Shown here one piece after another: positions 1 to 10,304 of a stretch of DNA of 64,000 nucleotides. Positions within the stretch are counted from its first letter, which is position 1. Each line of letters begins with the position of its first letter. Under the pieces are notes generated by a model, which saw only the letters and a program-made list of their open reading frames with translations, made no database searches and had not been told where the DNA came from. Source of the stretch: Cryptomeria japonica (lineage: Eukaryota > Streptophyta > Pinopsida > Cupressales > Cupressaceae); the NCBI RefSeq assembly GCF_030272615.1, contig NC_081411.1:828622897-828686896 (forward strand). Reading direction: 5' to 3'. A program made the position numbers and the translations under genes.

Positions 1-1737
1 TCCTTGGCCCTATCCGTCGCCTCATATATGTAGCCCATGATAGGCTTTTCCCCATCCACAACTTGCAGGAGAACCACCAAGGGCTTAACAAATGGGAAAT
101 ATTGTGTAATTTATAAAAATGAGCAAATAAGAGAAAATGATGAATAAGAAACCTAAATTGTAGAATTTATAAAAAATTACCTTCACAATCTTAGCACAAG
201 GGGTCCAAAATCCTCCCTCATAAAAAATACAATCTACCATATCTATCCTTGCAACAATAGCAGTATAGGATGAGGAAGCCCACTCCTCACCAAAAATCAT
301 ACGTCTCCAAGCCGCCTTACATTGAAGCATGGACTGTAATGTAATGAAGTTAGTGGCAAATCTAGTGATTCTAGGATTAGTTAAATCCCTCTACTCTATG
401 TATTGCCTCATAAGAGCTAACACCCATGAATGATTATATACAAATTTGCAAACATTTTTTGCCCTTTCTAGACATCTCTTTATCCATGGGACTTTCCCAA
501 TATCCTCTGACATGAGATCAATGGAATGAGCGAGACATAGAGTCCAAACTATAGATGGGTGCCTTTGTATCAAAAGTCTACCTGCAACAACATAATTTGT
601 TGCATTATCGGTGACTACCTGCACCATGTTCTCCTCAACCACCTCATGTATCACCTACTTTATTTTCTCACACAGGTATGTGGAGTTTTTGCAATGTGCG
701 GAGGCATCAATGGACTTGATGAAAACAGTGCCCCCTGAAATTAAAAATAAAGCAAGATCAATGATCATTCAATAAATCATTAAATAAAAAAAATAAAAAA
801 ATTAATGACTAAATGAAATTAAAATTAATCAATCACATGTGGAAGAAACAAGAAAATTAAGGATATTTCTATTTCTCCTATCTATCCAACCATCACTCAT
901 GATGGTGCAACTTGTCCTACTCCATATCTAGAGTTGATTCTCTAATTCACTCTTCACATCACGCACTATATTCTTCATGAAATTGGTCCCCTTAAATCAT
1001 ATTCATAAGGGGCTTTGAACCCTGCCCCGCTTATGGTAAGGACAACAACCATTTCTTACCAATAAGGATACCTATCACAAATAAATTAAATGAGTTAAGT
1101 TAAGTATGTACTATGTACAACAAAAAATCAAACTATAAAATTAAAAAATCAAACAAAAATATTTACCTAGCCGCAAAGAATGGAACAGTGCAGTAGACCC
1201 AAAACCTGTCACTGCCAATTTAGGAGCCTCAAGGATCTCCTTGTTCCAACCCATGCTCTCAAGCAATGGTTGGGATCCAAGAGTAGTGCGAGGCTCAAAG
1301 TAAGAATCCAACCTAGATTTATGAATTCTAGGACCAATGCTAACACTCCCACTACCACTGGCAATGCCAAGACCATGAGCACTAGAAGAAGCAGAGCCAA
1401 AAGCACTAGCACTGGGATGATATAGAGGCATGGAAGAAGGCCCTCCAACACAACCAATGGCCACCAAATCCTCCTTTTGCTTCTTCGTCATTTCCTTCTT
1501 TCCTTCAAGTGCTTCAACTGCCACATAGCACTCACATGTAGCCTCAACAATTGCTAATGTGCATGGTTCGACATCATGGCCACATACACCGGCAAGATGG
1601 TATTTTAATCTATATATGCTTCTATGGAATATTGTGTTACAATATTTACACTTTGTTTGTCCTTTTTTTTGCCTGAGAAAATCTTCATGATATTTTCAAG
1701 TGGGGTCCTTTCTAACAAGGGGTCTAGAAGTAGACAT
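1..1737 (-). pseudogene. hAT-family transposase (BED finger, DUF659), decayed, open at left edge
   Basis: A hAT transposase would cut and paste its own element by binding terminal repeats in the nucleus. Reading leftward, the first exon has a BED-type finger (CKYCN followed by HLAGVCGHDVEPC) and then a serine-rich linker. Next come the DUF659 landmarks: FIKSIDASAHCKNSTYLCEK, VVTDNATNYVVAGRLL, LCLAHSIDLMSEDIGKV, and at the window edge KPIMGYIYEATDRAK. The start at 1,737 is the first ATG before the finger. A tryptophan position just after it is TGA, and a TAG lies before the VTDN block. The stretch around 740-1,090 is AT-rich and may hold introns, but the exon between is riddled with stops. The C-terminal hATC dimerisation domain lies outside the window. 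The family call is secure; activity is very unlikely. Confidence 0.85.
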
Positions 1738-2479
1738 TGTATGATTGTAATGTGAAAATTGAGGCAAATAAAAAAGTGAAGGTTGTTACAATAAGACATT
1801 ATCACAAATACAAATACAAAAATTAATATTTGAGAATTTGTGCATTGTCATAAATTAATATAAAAAAAATGTACCTTTTTTTCAAAAAACTAATGTAGGT
1901 ACTAAGGTAGGGTTTGTAATTTAAAAAATAAATAAATGTAGGGTTTGATCAAAATTTCAAACCCTACTTTGTTTTAAAAGAAATTTACAAACCCTACCTA
2001 CATTAGATTTTGGAAGAAAATGTAAAACTTTCAAATGAAATGAAATTTTTGCTTACAAGAAACCAAAAAAAGCTCAAAAAATTAATCTTACCTCTTACAA
2101 CAAGCTTGAAATGAGATGCAAACTTTTCCTTTCCAACTCTTGATGCATCAAATGAAAGTATAATGCAGCCCCAATAAATCCAATGTGATATATGGATGAA
2201 ATCTTGAGCTTCCTCCTTGTTGGTTTTCCTTCAATGAACCCTTGTTTCTCTTTGCAACTTAACTTTCTCTTCCTATTTTGCCAATTGAATGAAATGAAGT
2301 TCACTTTTAAGCTCAAAGCATAATATAAACAAAAAATCAATTCAAAACACATTAGAAGTTGTGTTGTTTTTTTAAACTTAAAATTATATGTCGCCGACTC
2401 AGTTTGGGAGTCAGGACTCACCAAAATCGGTCAAAATTGTCGAGTCGGATTTGCTGGCCATTTGGAGGAATTGATTATG
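1738..2479. other. Upstream flank of the hAT transposase, non-coding
   Basis: This AT-rich stretch lies 5' of the transposase start and has no credible reading frame. It contains a nested inverted repeat (listed separately) and, near the right end, a GACTC/GAGTC-rich patch (about 2,397-2,452). Similar GACTCGACTGAGTC sequence recurs at 26,441-26,500, beyond the split Copia LTR. That suggests the two patches were once one hAT end interrupted by the LTR. I infer this from composition and cannot define the terminal repeat. Confidence 0.4.
1892..2004. repeat. Nested inverted repeat with four telobox-like cores
   Basis: An outer pair (TAGGGTTTGTAATTT at about 1,908-1,922 and AAATTTACAAACCCTA at 1,981-1,996, each flanked by AATGTAGGT / ACCTACATT) encloses an inner pair (TAGGGTTTGA near 1,940 and TTTCAAACCCTA near 1,956). 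All four arms contain the AAACCCTA / TAGGGTTT core known as telobox in plant promoters. It sits about 155 bp upstream of the transposase ATG, so it could be its promoter or 5' UTR. Confidence 0.6.
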
Positions 2480-2637
2480 TGTTGCATTGATGTCAACACT
2501 AGCTGCTTTGGCTGCTTTACCAATATCCTTTTGGTCCCAGTAGGTTGATTGGTTTTTGGTTGGTTAGATCATGATGATCTAGTATATTCTTGTATGCTTT
2601 GGTTTATGGAATTGGCTTGGATCTGCTATTCATGTCG
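2480..2637 (+). mobile_element. Copia-type LTR, left (5') fragment
   Basis: The start TGTTGCATTGATGTCAACA matches the TGTTGTCATTGATGTCAACA found in the Copia-type LTR near 51,312. The sequence stops where the gypsy LTR terminus begins, and its continuation appears to resume at 25,402 with a canonical Copia LTR tail. Total length of the joined pieces would be about 1.2 kb, like the LTR at 52,926-54,149. No Copia body is attached, so it is probably a solo LTR that later received gypsy element A. Confidence 0.5.
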
Positions 2638-2912
2638 TGATGCTAAAAATGTGGTAAATAGAATAGGCATAAACATATAATGAGACAACATAAATGGAAT
2701 TACGAAGCAAATTGAAAGCTAAACAAAGGCAAATCAAAAGCTCCTTTGAGATGTCCCATTTTCCTCTATTCTTGAGGACCTTGAAGGTGTTGGATTGTTT
2801 GGCTCTCATCGGAGCAATGACCTCCAAATTTTTAGCATCATTACTATAGACATGATACCCCTCATTTTCAGGAATAGAGGAAAATGGGACATCTCAAAGG
2901 AGCTTTTGATTC
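2638..2912 (-). repeat. Rearranged stub of the element A 3' LTR with a 39-bp inverted repeat
   Basis: Positions 2,638-2,822 match the beginning of the right LTR (24,385 onward) closely: TGATGCTAAAAATGTGG, then CTCCTTTGAGATGTCC and GGAGCAATGACCTCC. The next 90 bp match other parts of the same LTR but in opposite orientation. As a result 2,733-2,771 and 2,872-2,910 form a perfect 39-bp inverted repeat around a 100-bp spacer. The rest of the LTR is missing. Confidence 0.75.
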
Positions 2913-3160
2913 CTGCATTACAAAATGGGTTTTCGGGGTTTTTGAAATTAAAAAAAAAAAGAAAAATGATTTTTTCCCTTTTAAAAAAATTCACATTTTT
3001 CAAAAAACTGTAAAAAATTATTTAAATTTTTCATTTGAGGGGGGGGGCATCCCGACGGCGCCACCACGGTGGATGCCGCCGGCACCATGGGCACCACGAG
3101 CGCTGCAACCTACCTTTTTTTATTTTTTTTATTTTTTTTATGATTTTCAATTTTTTAAAT
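2913..3160. other. Low-complexity A/T runs around a GC-rich island
   Basis: Runs of A and T flank a short GC-rich block (about 3,041-3,112) that begins with nine G residues and contains GGCGCC, CCACGGTGG and GCCGGC palindromes. No reading frame is convincing. The T-rich stretch at 3,113-3,160 would be an A-rich tail for a retroposed sequence on the minus strand, consistent with the LINE fragment to its right. Confidence 0.45.
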
Positions 3161-3377
3161 TTATTTTTATCGATAACCAGGATAATATATTGCTTAAAAT
3201 AGGAAAGATTTACATCCAAAAAGCAGATAGACAGTCTACCACAACATGGGGTCTCGCCCTATTACTACAAAGGAACCTAAAAAAGACACCAGACCTACAG
3301 GGCCATCAACTACAAAAAATAACATACAAACACATACCCCACAAAAAAGAACCCGATTGGCCCATAGGACCTATCTA

Positions 3378-4180
3378 TCAAAACCATCCCAAGGCCTCCT
3401 CCCTTGAGAAGTTACGAATACCCCGGATGGGCCCTACATCATGCATCTCACTCCCTCCACCTAGCACTATTCCTAGCCTGCCACCACACATCAAACCGTG
3501 CTCCACCACCTTCGCCTGCTTCCGTGGAATCTGATGGTGAACCATAGGCCTCCCATCCTCATCCAAAGGAACCTTAGACCGAATTGGGGTCACCTTCCTG
3601 CGAATCTTCACTCGCTCGGTCGGCCCGAACTCATGCACATACTGCACAATCTCTGTCCATCCCTTGCATTCTTCACCCGCAAATCAACCGGTCGAGAAGC
3701 CGACCAAATTACGAATGGTTGCAGCTCCCCCACTTCAATGCCAATCCTCTACCACAGTCCTTCCATCGACTTCAACCCTTCCCCAACAATAGCTCGAGCC
3801 ACCACTTCCTTCAAACCACCTGCCCATTTGGGTCTCAGCACCAAAGATGCGACCCGCTGCACTTCCTTTGTCGACTTTCCCACCAGCAAGGCTAGGGCAA
3901 CAAACAACGATGAGATATCAAGGTTAGTTCTAGGCCGACAGTCAGACACTAGAAATTCCTCCCCAAAAATCAACCTCACTGCTCTCCAAAATTCCTCTCC
4001 ATCCACCCTGAAGACATTCATCAACCTGTTGCTCGAGATCAGGCTGCAAAAAGCAGGCATTTGCCCATCCATTGTCAAGGAAAAATTTGCCCCCATCCTG
4101 ACTCGCCTCTGCACCAAAACCTGCACACACAACCAACACTGAAAACCAGCCACTGCAAAATGCCAGGGAGCCAAAATCAA
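3378..4180 (-). pseudogene. Unrecognised coding-like remnant downstream of LINE RNase H
   Basis: Two open stretches on the minus strand (3,749-4,180 and 3,378-3,647, different frames) have coding-like composition and higher GC than the surroundings. Fragments such as GEEFWRAVRLIFGEEFLVS and KSTKEVQRVASLVLRPKW look like globular protein, but I cannot assign a family. They lie 3' of the RNase H remnant and before an A-rich tail on the same strand. They may therefore be part of the same retroposed unit or host sequence carried with it. A frameshift near 3,650-3,750 would be needed to join them. Confidence 0.35.
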
Positions 4181-4439
4181 TGGCCTTAAAAAGCCACCAC
4201 CATCACATGACGTGATTGCTTCGCATGAATCGCAAAAAAACCATGCATCATCACCAAGCCTTCACATCGATTGCCTCCATCATCACCCATCACTGCTAGG
4301 CCACTTGCAACATCATCGTAGATCACAATCCACGAGGACCATAACTTCCCACAAGTCCAAGGACACAAATAGTCATTTCAAAAACAAACTCGGGTTCACT
4401 TTCCTAAGACTAAGCAATGCAACCAAAATCATGAGAACT

Positions 4440-4935
4440 ACCATTTCAAAAGTCCTTGAACAATCTAAAGTTATTTTCCAAGGAGCCATTCGCTCCCACA
4501 TTTGAAAGCTTGTCAGCTTCCACATTAGCTTCCTTGAGAATGTGGGTCACCTTAAAATATTCAAACCCACACAAAAGAAGTTTCATTCTTCGAACATGCT
4601 TGTTTAAGTGCCACGCCTCCATTCAACCTCTAGCTATCCCATTCACTACAATCTGAGAGTCTCCCTCTAAATGGAGTTTCTTCACTCCCAAGTTCTTAGC
4701 CATGAGAATGGCTTCTAACACCACTTGACACTTAGCAACGTTGTTCGATCCATCCACCAATCTTTTAGCTCCTATGGCTAGAATATTGCCACAATCATAC
4801 CAGACTATCACCCCAACTCCAGAGACCCCTGGATTACCCCTCGAAGCGCCATAAAAATTAACCTTAGTCCAACCTTTATCTAGTGGGGCCCACTCTTGTC
4901 TTGATTTGCCCTTCCTTTGAGGATTAGCCCTTAGA
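4440..4935 (-). pseudogene. Non-LTR retrotransposon (LINE) RNase H domain, inactive
   Basis: This is the RNase H domain of the RVT_3 type found at the C-terminus of plant L1-like ORF2 proteins, which degrades RNA in RNA-DNA hybrids. Reading leftward: WTKVNFYGASRGNPG, then NNVAKCQVVLEAI, LEGDSQIVVNGI, and after a TGA stop HILKEANVEADKLSNVGA. Known enzymes have an aspartate at the FYG position (FDG) and a glutamate at the NNVAK position (NNVAE). Both are replaced here, so two of the four catalytic acids are lost while GDS and ADK remain. The 5' part with endonuclease and reverse transcriptase is absent, as in a 5'-truncated LINE copy. Confidence 0.75.
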
Positions 4936-4960
4936 AGCCCATTAGTAGGCCAATTTTTTA

Positions 4961-5278
4961 TTTATTTTTATTTTTAAAAGATTTTTCAATTTTTTAACAT
5001 GATTTGTTCGATTTTTATGTGATTTTTGACATTGATTTTTTCGAATTAATAAAATTAGATACTCCTGATTTATGAAATTTGATGATCAGTTCTGATTATC
5101 TCGATTTACATGCAAGAAGAGATAGGATTGATAATGACCTCATGATAGATGAGCATCATTGATAGGGACTCAATGAGATTTGATAGAAATCTCAAGTCAG
5201 CAAGATAGACTAATAGATATATTGATTTGATAGATAGAGAAATCAAGATACTGATATGATGAGATGATTTGATTGCAG
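4961..5278. other. AT-rich non-coding stretch with GATAG-rich patch, probable intron end
   Basis: It starts with a T-rich run, followed from about 5,090 by imperfect repeats of GAT/GATAG words. It ends in TTGATTGCAG, a good plant 3' splice site directly in front of the PMD coding sequence. In element B the equivalent PMD exon is also preceded by an intron, so this is likely the remaining 3' part of that intron. The first coding exon seen in B is not visible here. Confidence 0.45.
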
Positions 5279-6300
5279 GAGTACTTTAGTGTTCTCCAGT
5301 CTCAGGAGCGCTTCCCGAAGACATGGATGTTGATACCCTACCTTAGCCAGGCGGAGCAAGACCACATTGATAGGTGTGGTTTATCTTCCCTTCTTGACAT
5401 GCCCTGACCTTTGAGTAATAGGAGTTTATTGACAGCCTTAGTAGAGCATTGGCATAGTGAGCACAATAATTTTCACTTATCGACTGGCGAGATGACAGTG
5501 ACACTTGAGGATGTGTACCGGATATTGCGCATCCTTGTGATGGGCGAGCTAGTGTATTATGATCTTAGTGAGCAAGGTAGGATACATGCACTTTGCAGAG
5601 TGTTTGATGATGATGAGATTGGTGGATATGACACTACGTGGCAGGAGATGCTAGAGGTAGGTTATGCCACATTACCCACTATTATTTCTGGATTGATTGG
5701 GGGTTTCCTTTGACTTGATCACAGGTCAAAAGGATTATCTGTTGGATGGGGTCGCCTTCTTGAACAGTTGGTGACATAGGAGACCCAATTTGCATGGGGG
5801 TCATGCATGCTGGCTCACTTGTATTATGACTTGCACCAAGTAGTGTACTAGGGATCAGTCGAATTATTAGCAGGGGTGACAGTTCTCCAAATATGGGCCT
5901 GGGAACATCTACTTATCACACAACCATTGGTTGACATAGATAGACCTGTAGGCAAGCCCTATGCTGACGGGTATCCAGGCACCATTATCTAGTGAAAGCT
6001 GGGAAAATTGGAGTATTGGCGACGAACACTAGATGATTTAGATACTGTGATATGGAGACCATACAGAGATTGTGAAATCGGGTCTGAGGATGTAGTGGAG
6101 ATGTCATCTATATTCTCAACTTGATACCTGATCGGATCTACACCCTATGTTATTGAGTGATTCTCGTGTATGAGGGTGTTGAGACAATATGGCAAGATAC
6201 ATGGGATACCATAGGGTACAAATCATTATGCTTTCAAGAGACTAGATGTGGCTACTTGGAGGCCCTCTATTTTTGTTACCGCGTCATTTATTTCTCATGA
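5279..6300 (+). pseudogene. Plant mobile domain (PMD) protein, 5' part, carried antisense in gypsy element A
   Basis: PMD proteins (MAIN/MAIL family domain, PF10536) are nuclear plant proteins, and the domain is also widespread in transposable elements. The reading frame opens after a TTGATTGCAG splice site and shows EYFSVLQSQERFPKTW, then LTALVEHWHSEHNNFHLSTG, EMTVTLEDVYRILRI and VIWRPYRDCE, the family's typical order. Several stops and small frameshifts interrupt it. It aligns block by block with the PMD gene of element B (39,022 onward) until about 6,250. The continuation is then displaced to 11,241, so an insertion splits the gene. It lies on the strand opposite gag-pol and converges with it. 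Confidence 0.75.
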
Positions 6301-6404
6301 TAAGAGTGGATCATCTTTTTCTTTTTTATGTTGGAGTCCTAGTTCATGCTATATTACCTTGGTTCAAGTCTTTAATGCGTCCTCAAATCCTTTTTCTAGT
6401 CATT

Positions 6405-6760
6405 TATAGTCAAGTTCAGACAATTGATTGAACTCCTTGAACACGTCGAACCATTCTGAACTGGGTTCAATAGGTTCATTTAGGTTCAATAGGTTCCAAG
6501 GTGTTCAGAAAAAGTTTTTCGTACTAACATTTTCTCTAAGTGTTTTGCAGCGGCTCTTCCAAAAAGTTTTTCCTGTTCGGTGATATAACATTTGTGTTGA
6601 ACTTATTCAACTGAGTCCAAAGGGTTCAAATATGTTCAACATGTTCGACACAGCAAGTGGTGAACAGTTTGACACGGTGTACATCTTGAACTACTTGAAC
6701 ACTCAAGAAGTCGGTTCAAGATGTTCATCTGGGTTCAATGTTGGTGGGTCCCGTGGTTTC
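6405..6760. promoter_or_regulatory. Dense cluster of GTTCAA / TTGAAC motifs upstream of the unknown gene
   Basis: More than 20 close variants of GGTTCAA, GTTCAAC or their complements TTGAAC and GAACC lie in 350 bp, in both orientations and often about 10-20 bp apart. They end some 450 bp before the probable start of the unknown gene. Such density would fit a promoter with repeated protein-binding sites or a decayed minisatellite. No TATA box can be assigned with confidence. Confidence 0.4.
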
Positions 6761-7118
6761 TAATGTTTTGGGAAGTGCATTCATTGCTAAATACGGAGAG
6801 GCATAACCATATCTTAAAGTGATGTCATTCTTTGGCTTTTTCGAAGTAAGTGAACGTTTCGGGAACTGGCAGTTTCTTAAAGCACACCGTCATGCATTCA
6901 ATGCATGCGTGCGAGGGTCTAATCTACCAACTTGCCGTGTCCAGACTGAAATTGTGAAATCATTGCATTTAATGTATCTATATCATTACCTTTCTCAATA
7001 AGGTATGAAAATCATTTGTGTTCTGCATTTGTTACTTGCTGCTGGACTTTTGTTTATGTTATCCCTGGATAAGAGTCTTTCTTGCTGCTAGCCGTCGTCC
7101 GATTATACAACTATGAAG

Positions 7119-7197
7119 GTGAGTCTTTCCTTATTTTCTCTAGTTCTTTCCCTTGCATTTTCTCTCATACAGAAGGTTTCACTGCAATCAAATTTAG
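7119..7197 (+). other. Possible short leader intron of the unknown gene
   Basis: GAAG|GTGAGT provides a strong 5' splice site and AAATTTAG a 3' site 79 bases later. A pyrimidine-rich tract and a second candidate acceptor (CATACAG at 7,172) lie between. It sits just upstream of the first in-frame ATG at 7,216. This is an inference from splice signals only. Confidence 0.3.
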
Positions 7198-7215
7198 GTT
7201 TCTTGTTTTGAAGTT

Positions 7216-10200
7216 ATGAAGTCCACTCTGCATTTGTTTGGAAACATCTTTAGCTTGGCATCCACATAAGCCATAGTTAGTGATACTGACCTGAAAGGAG
7301 AGAACCTTGAAGATTTGAAAGAAAGGGTGTTCAAGGGTATTGATAAGTCTTTTTGTATAGAGATTTTGAGTAGTGGACTTTTAGAAGCCGCAACCTTTCC
7401 TCCAGCAATTCCTTGTCCAGAGTTGGTTCGGGAGTGTATTGCTAGATATGACCCAGTATCTAAAACTATTAAGAGGGATAATGGCGAAACTCTTCTTGCC
7501 ATTAACCGTGAGGTGATTGCTTTAGTTTTCAAGATACCAGATTACCAGTTTTCTAATTTCTCTCCTGCCCAGTTAATCAGTGAGTTCAATGCAGATAGAG
7601 CTGGACACCGAAATAATGTGGCGAAATTTTGGTTGAAGGTCCCTCAGAGAGGTGGTTCTAGGTTACCTAAAAATCCTAACAAGAACCACATGTTGCCACA
7701 TATCCATGATGTGATGCTTCTGTTGCATCGAGCCAGAGGGTCTGCCGAAGCTTATAGTTTTGATGAGTGGATTTATTGTTATGTGCAATTAGTTCTGGAA
7801 GGAAAACAATATTTGGATTGGGCAGAGTTAATTGCTGATTCAATGAGAGAGCAGTTGAGTCTAGCCAAGCAGTTTCAACAAAACTTTTTCATGTCCTCAT
7901 ATCTCTTGTATTGTCTAGCTTGTGTTAAAGAGTTAACGGGTATGCCAAAGCAGCCCATTGAGGAGGATGTTCCTGTGTATGAGTTCTATCCTATGCTGCA
8001 AAAAGACAACGCCCTACAAGATTTTAGAAGGATACACAATGCATTCCTGGGTGATATGTTTCATGAACTGAAGAGTAAAAAGGCTAAACGGATTTCAGAT
8101 GATGCACAAATCTTGATTAAGAAGTTCAGAAGTTTTTACATCCAGTTCCCACGCTTTTGATATATACGGGTAGGAGGCTTTGAAGAGGAACCCTTCAAGC
8201 TCCCCACTTCTGTTCTGATTGTTTTATTCTAGCAGAAGTATGTAGGCAACTGACCTCTGTGATCAAGAAGGCATAGCCTAAGGACAAGTGGGAAGGTCAT
8301 TTTACCATACAATTGGGAGTGTTGTCTTGTAATTCAATGTCCGATGCACTAAGTATAGGAGCAGACCTTAGGAATTTTAATTTCTCTCTGTATTCTGAAA
8401 GGAAAGGGTTTGACAATAAGGGATTTTCTTGGAGCCTTGGCCTAATGCCTTATCTTCCCACGCCATAGTTAGAAGATTTATGGGAAGACTATACAGTTGA
8501 AATTGAAGTTTTCAAAAGGGAAAACATGAGATTGGTGCTAGAACAGGTTGTCTCTTTGCAAATAAAGTTAGACATTAAAGGGCTCGAAGAGGATTATCTT
8601 GAATTGTTTGAACCAGGATATTTAGCTCATGCAGAGACTAAAATGCCCCCAATTAATTGGGATGAGGAGGAAAATGATGACATACAATTGAGGACCAAAC
8701 GAGTTCTAGAAAGAACTGTGGCATGGGTGGCTAAAAAGAAAGCAATAAAGTCAGGCGCCAAGTCCCTTTTTGCAAGAAATAATAAGGATCCTCTATCTTC
8801 ACCAAAACGTCCTTCTAACAGTGCTCTTGTTCATGCAGGTAAGGATACCAAGTCACCTCAACCTAGACACAGGTCTAGTCCAACTCTGGATTTTAGTACC
8901 CCACGACATACTCGATCACGAAGTGTCACCTAGAGGAAGCTGGACCAGGTCAAGGATATGGGAGTAAAGGATGCTGTGCTTGAGGCTCAGATTTTTGAAA
9001 TTGAAGATTTGGATGGTGAAGTTGCTTGTGATCTAGGCTCCCAAACAGTGACTGTGGCTATGATGCCATTGCCAAAGATGATTGAAGGAGCTACTCTTTC
9101 CGCTGCGACCCCTAAATGGTTAACAACCTCAGTGAACAAGAAAAGGAGCTTTCTTCCTGTGACCATTCCGATTCAGGAAATGGTTACTAAGTACACAGAG
9201 AAGAATCCAAAGCCGAAAAGGTTCAAGACCACCGCTCACCTAAACAATGATGAAGAAACTGGCAAATGGATGGCCAAAATTGCCTCATACAAACCGAAAG
9301 ATGAAAACAGAGAGGCTGGTCCTGATGATTTTGAGATCACAAAAGTAGAGTTGGGAAAAATGAGCAGAGATACAGATAACCATTTTTTCCAAGTGTCAGC
9401 AAAGAAAATGCTTACCTGATCAGAGAAGGATGGATGGGAGAAAAGAGAACTTAAAAGACACGTAAGTGTTTTGGCTCAATTCATCTATAGTATCGGTTGC
9501 CTTGGAGCAATTCCAATATCCCATGCCAATGAGAATTTCGACCCAACTTCTCCGGAAAACAAGAAGTTGATGAACCAAGTTCAACGGGCTAAGAGCATCG
9601 CTGAAGCGGTTGAGAAGTGGATTGAACAAATAATCAAAGACGGTGAAAAGTACATTAATGACTCCCAAAAATTGTGTGATGAAGTACAGAGCCTGATTTC
9701 TGAAATCCAAAACCAGCTTGTGTCGTGGGAGAAAGAAGAGCACAAATGGCAGAATGTCCTGCCTCTGTTTGCCAAAATAGAAGAATATGGGACTATCAGG
9801 TTTCTTACAGAACACTCAATTAAGCTGGTGGCCGATGAATGCCAACTTTTCGTGCTGAAGAAAACAATCATGTGGCGAGTGCTTACCTTCCAATCGGTAA
9901 TTACAGATGCAAGAACCTCTGTCTATGAACTCCAGGATTTGCAAAGTAGTATAGTCAAGGATAATAAGGTGGTTAATCCCGATCATGACTAGGAGTTAGG
10001 AATTTGTGGTTCAAGCACATAGGAAGCAATCAAATCTTTCCAGTTGAACATGGAGAAGATCAGAGTCAAGAGTAGCTTCATGCCAGAGGATATAACCAAG
10101 GTGGCTAGGATCGAATCTATGATTTTCATTGGGAATGATCAGCTGCCGAAACACTCAAAGAAAATGGTACAACATAAGTGGAATAAAGAGGTGGCAAAGG

Positions 10201-10304
10201 CGAAACTCAATGCAATGAAAGTCCCAAGCCAATCCATGGTTCAAGAACTCACAACTGCTCATGACGCCCGTGAAGACGGAGAAGATGACAATGATGGAAT
10301 GTGA
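7216..10304 (+). pseudogene. Unknown protein of about 1,030 codons, decayed; carried by insertion F
   Basis: I do not recognise this gene. One ancestral reading frame can be followed for 3.1 kb, with one frameshift near 8,205 and about eight in-frame stops (mostly TAG). The ATG at 7,216 is the first in frame. The N-terminal 300 residues look globular and helical (ETLLAINREVIALVFKIPDY, then EWIYCYVQLVLEGKQYLDWA). The middle is lysine/proline-rich (VAKKKAIKSGAKSLF, PSSPKRPSN-like), and the C-terminus is charged and helical with probable coiled coil. No nuclease, polymerase or zinc motif is visible. The order of parts, and the pattern of the N-terminal helices, resemble the second protein of element D. 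An accessory retroelement or captured host protein is possible. Confidence 0.6.

Noticed and set aside
2095-2424. 109-codon minus-strand frame
   Set aside because: No motif, low-complexity hydrophobic and basic composition, and located in the non-coding flank of the hAT element.
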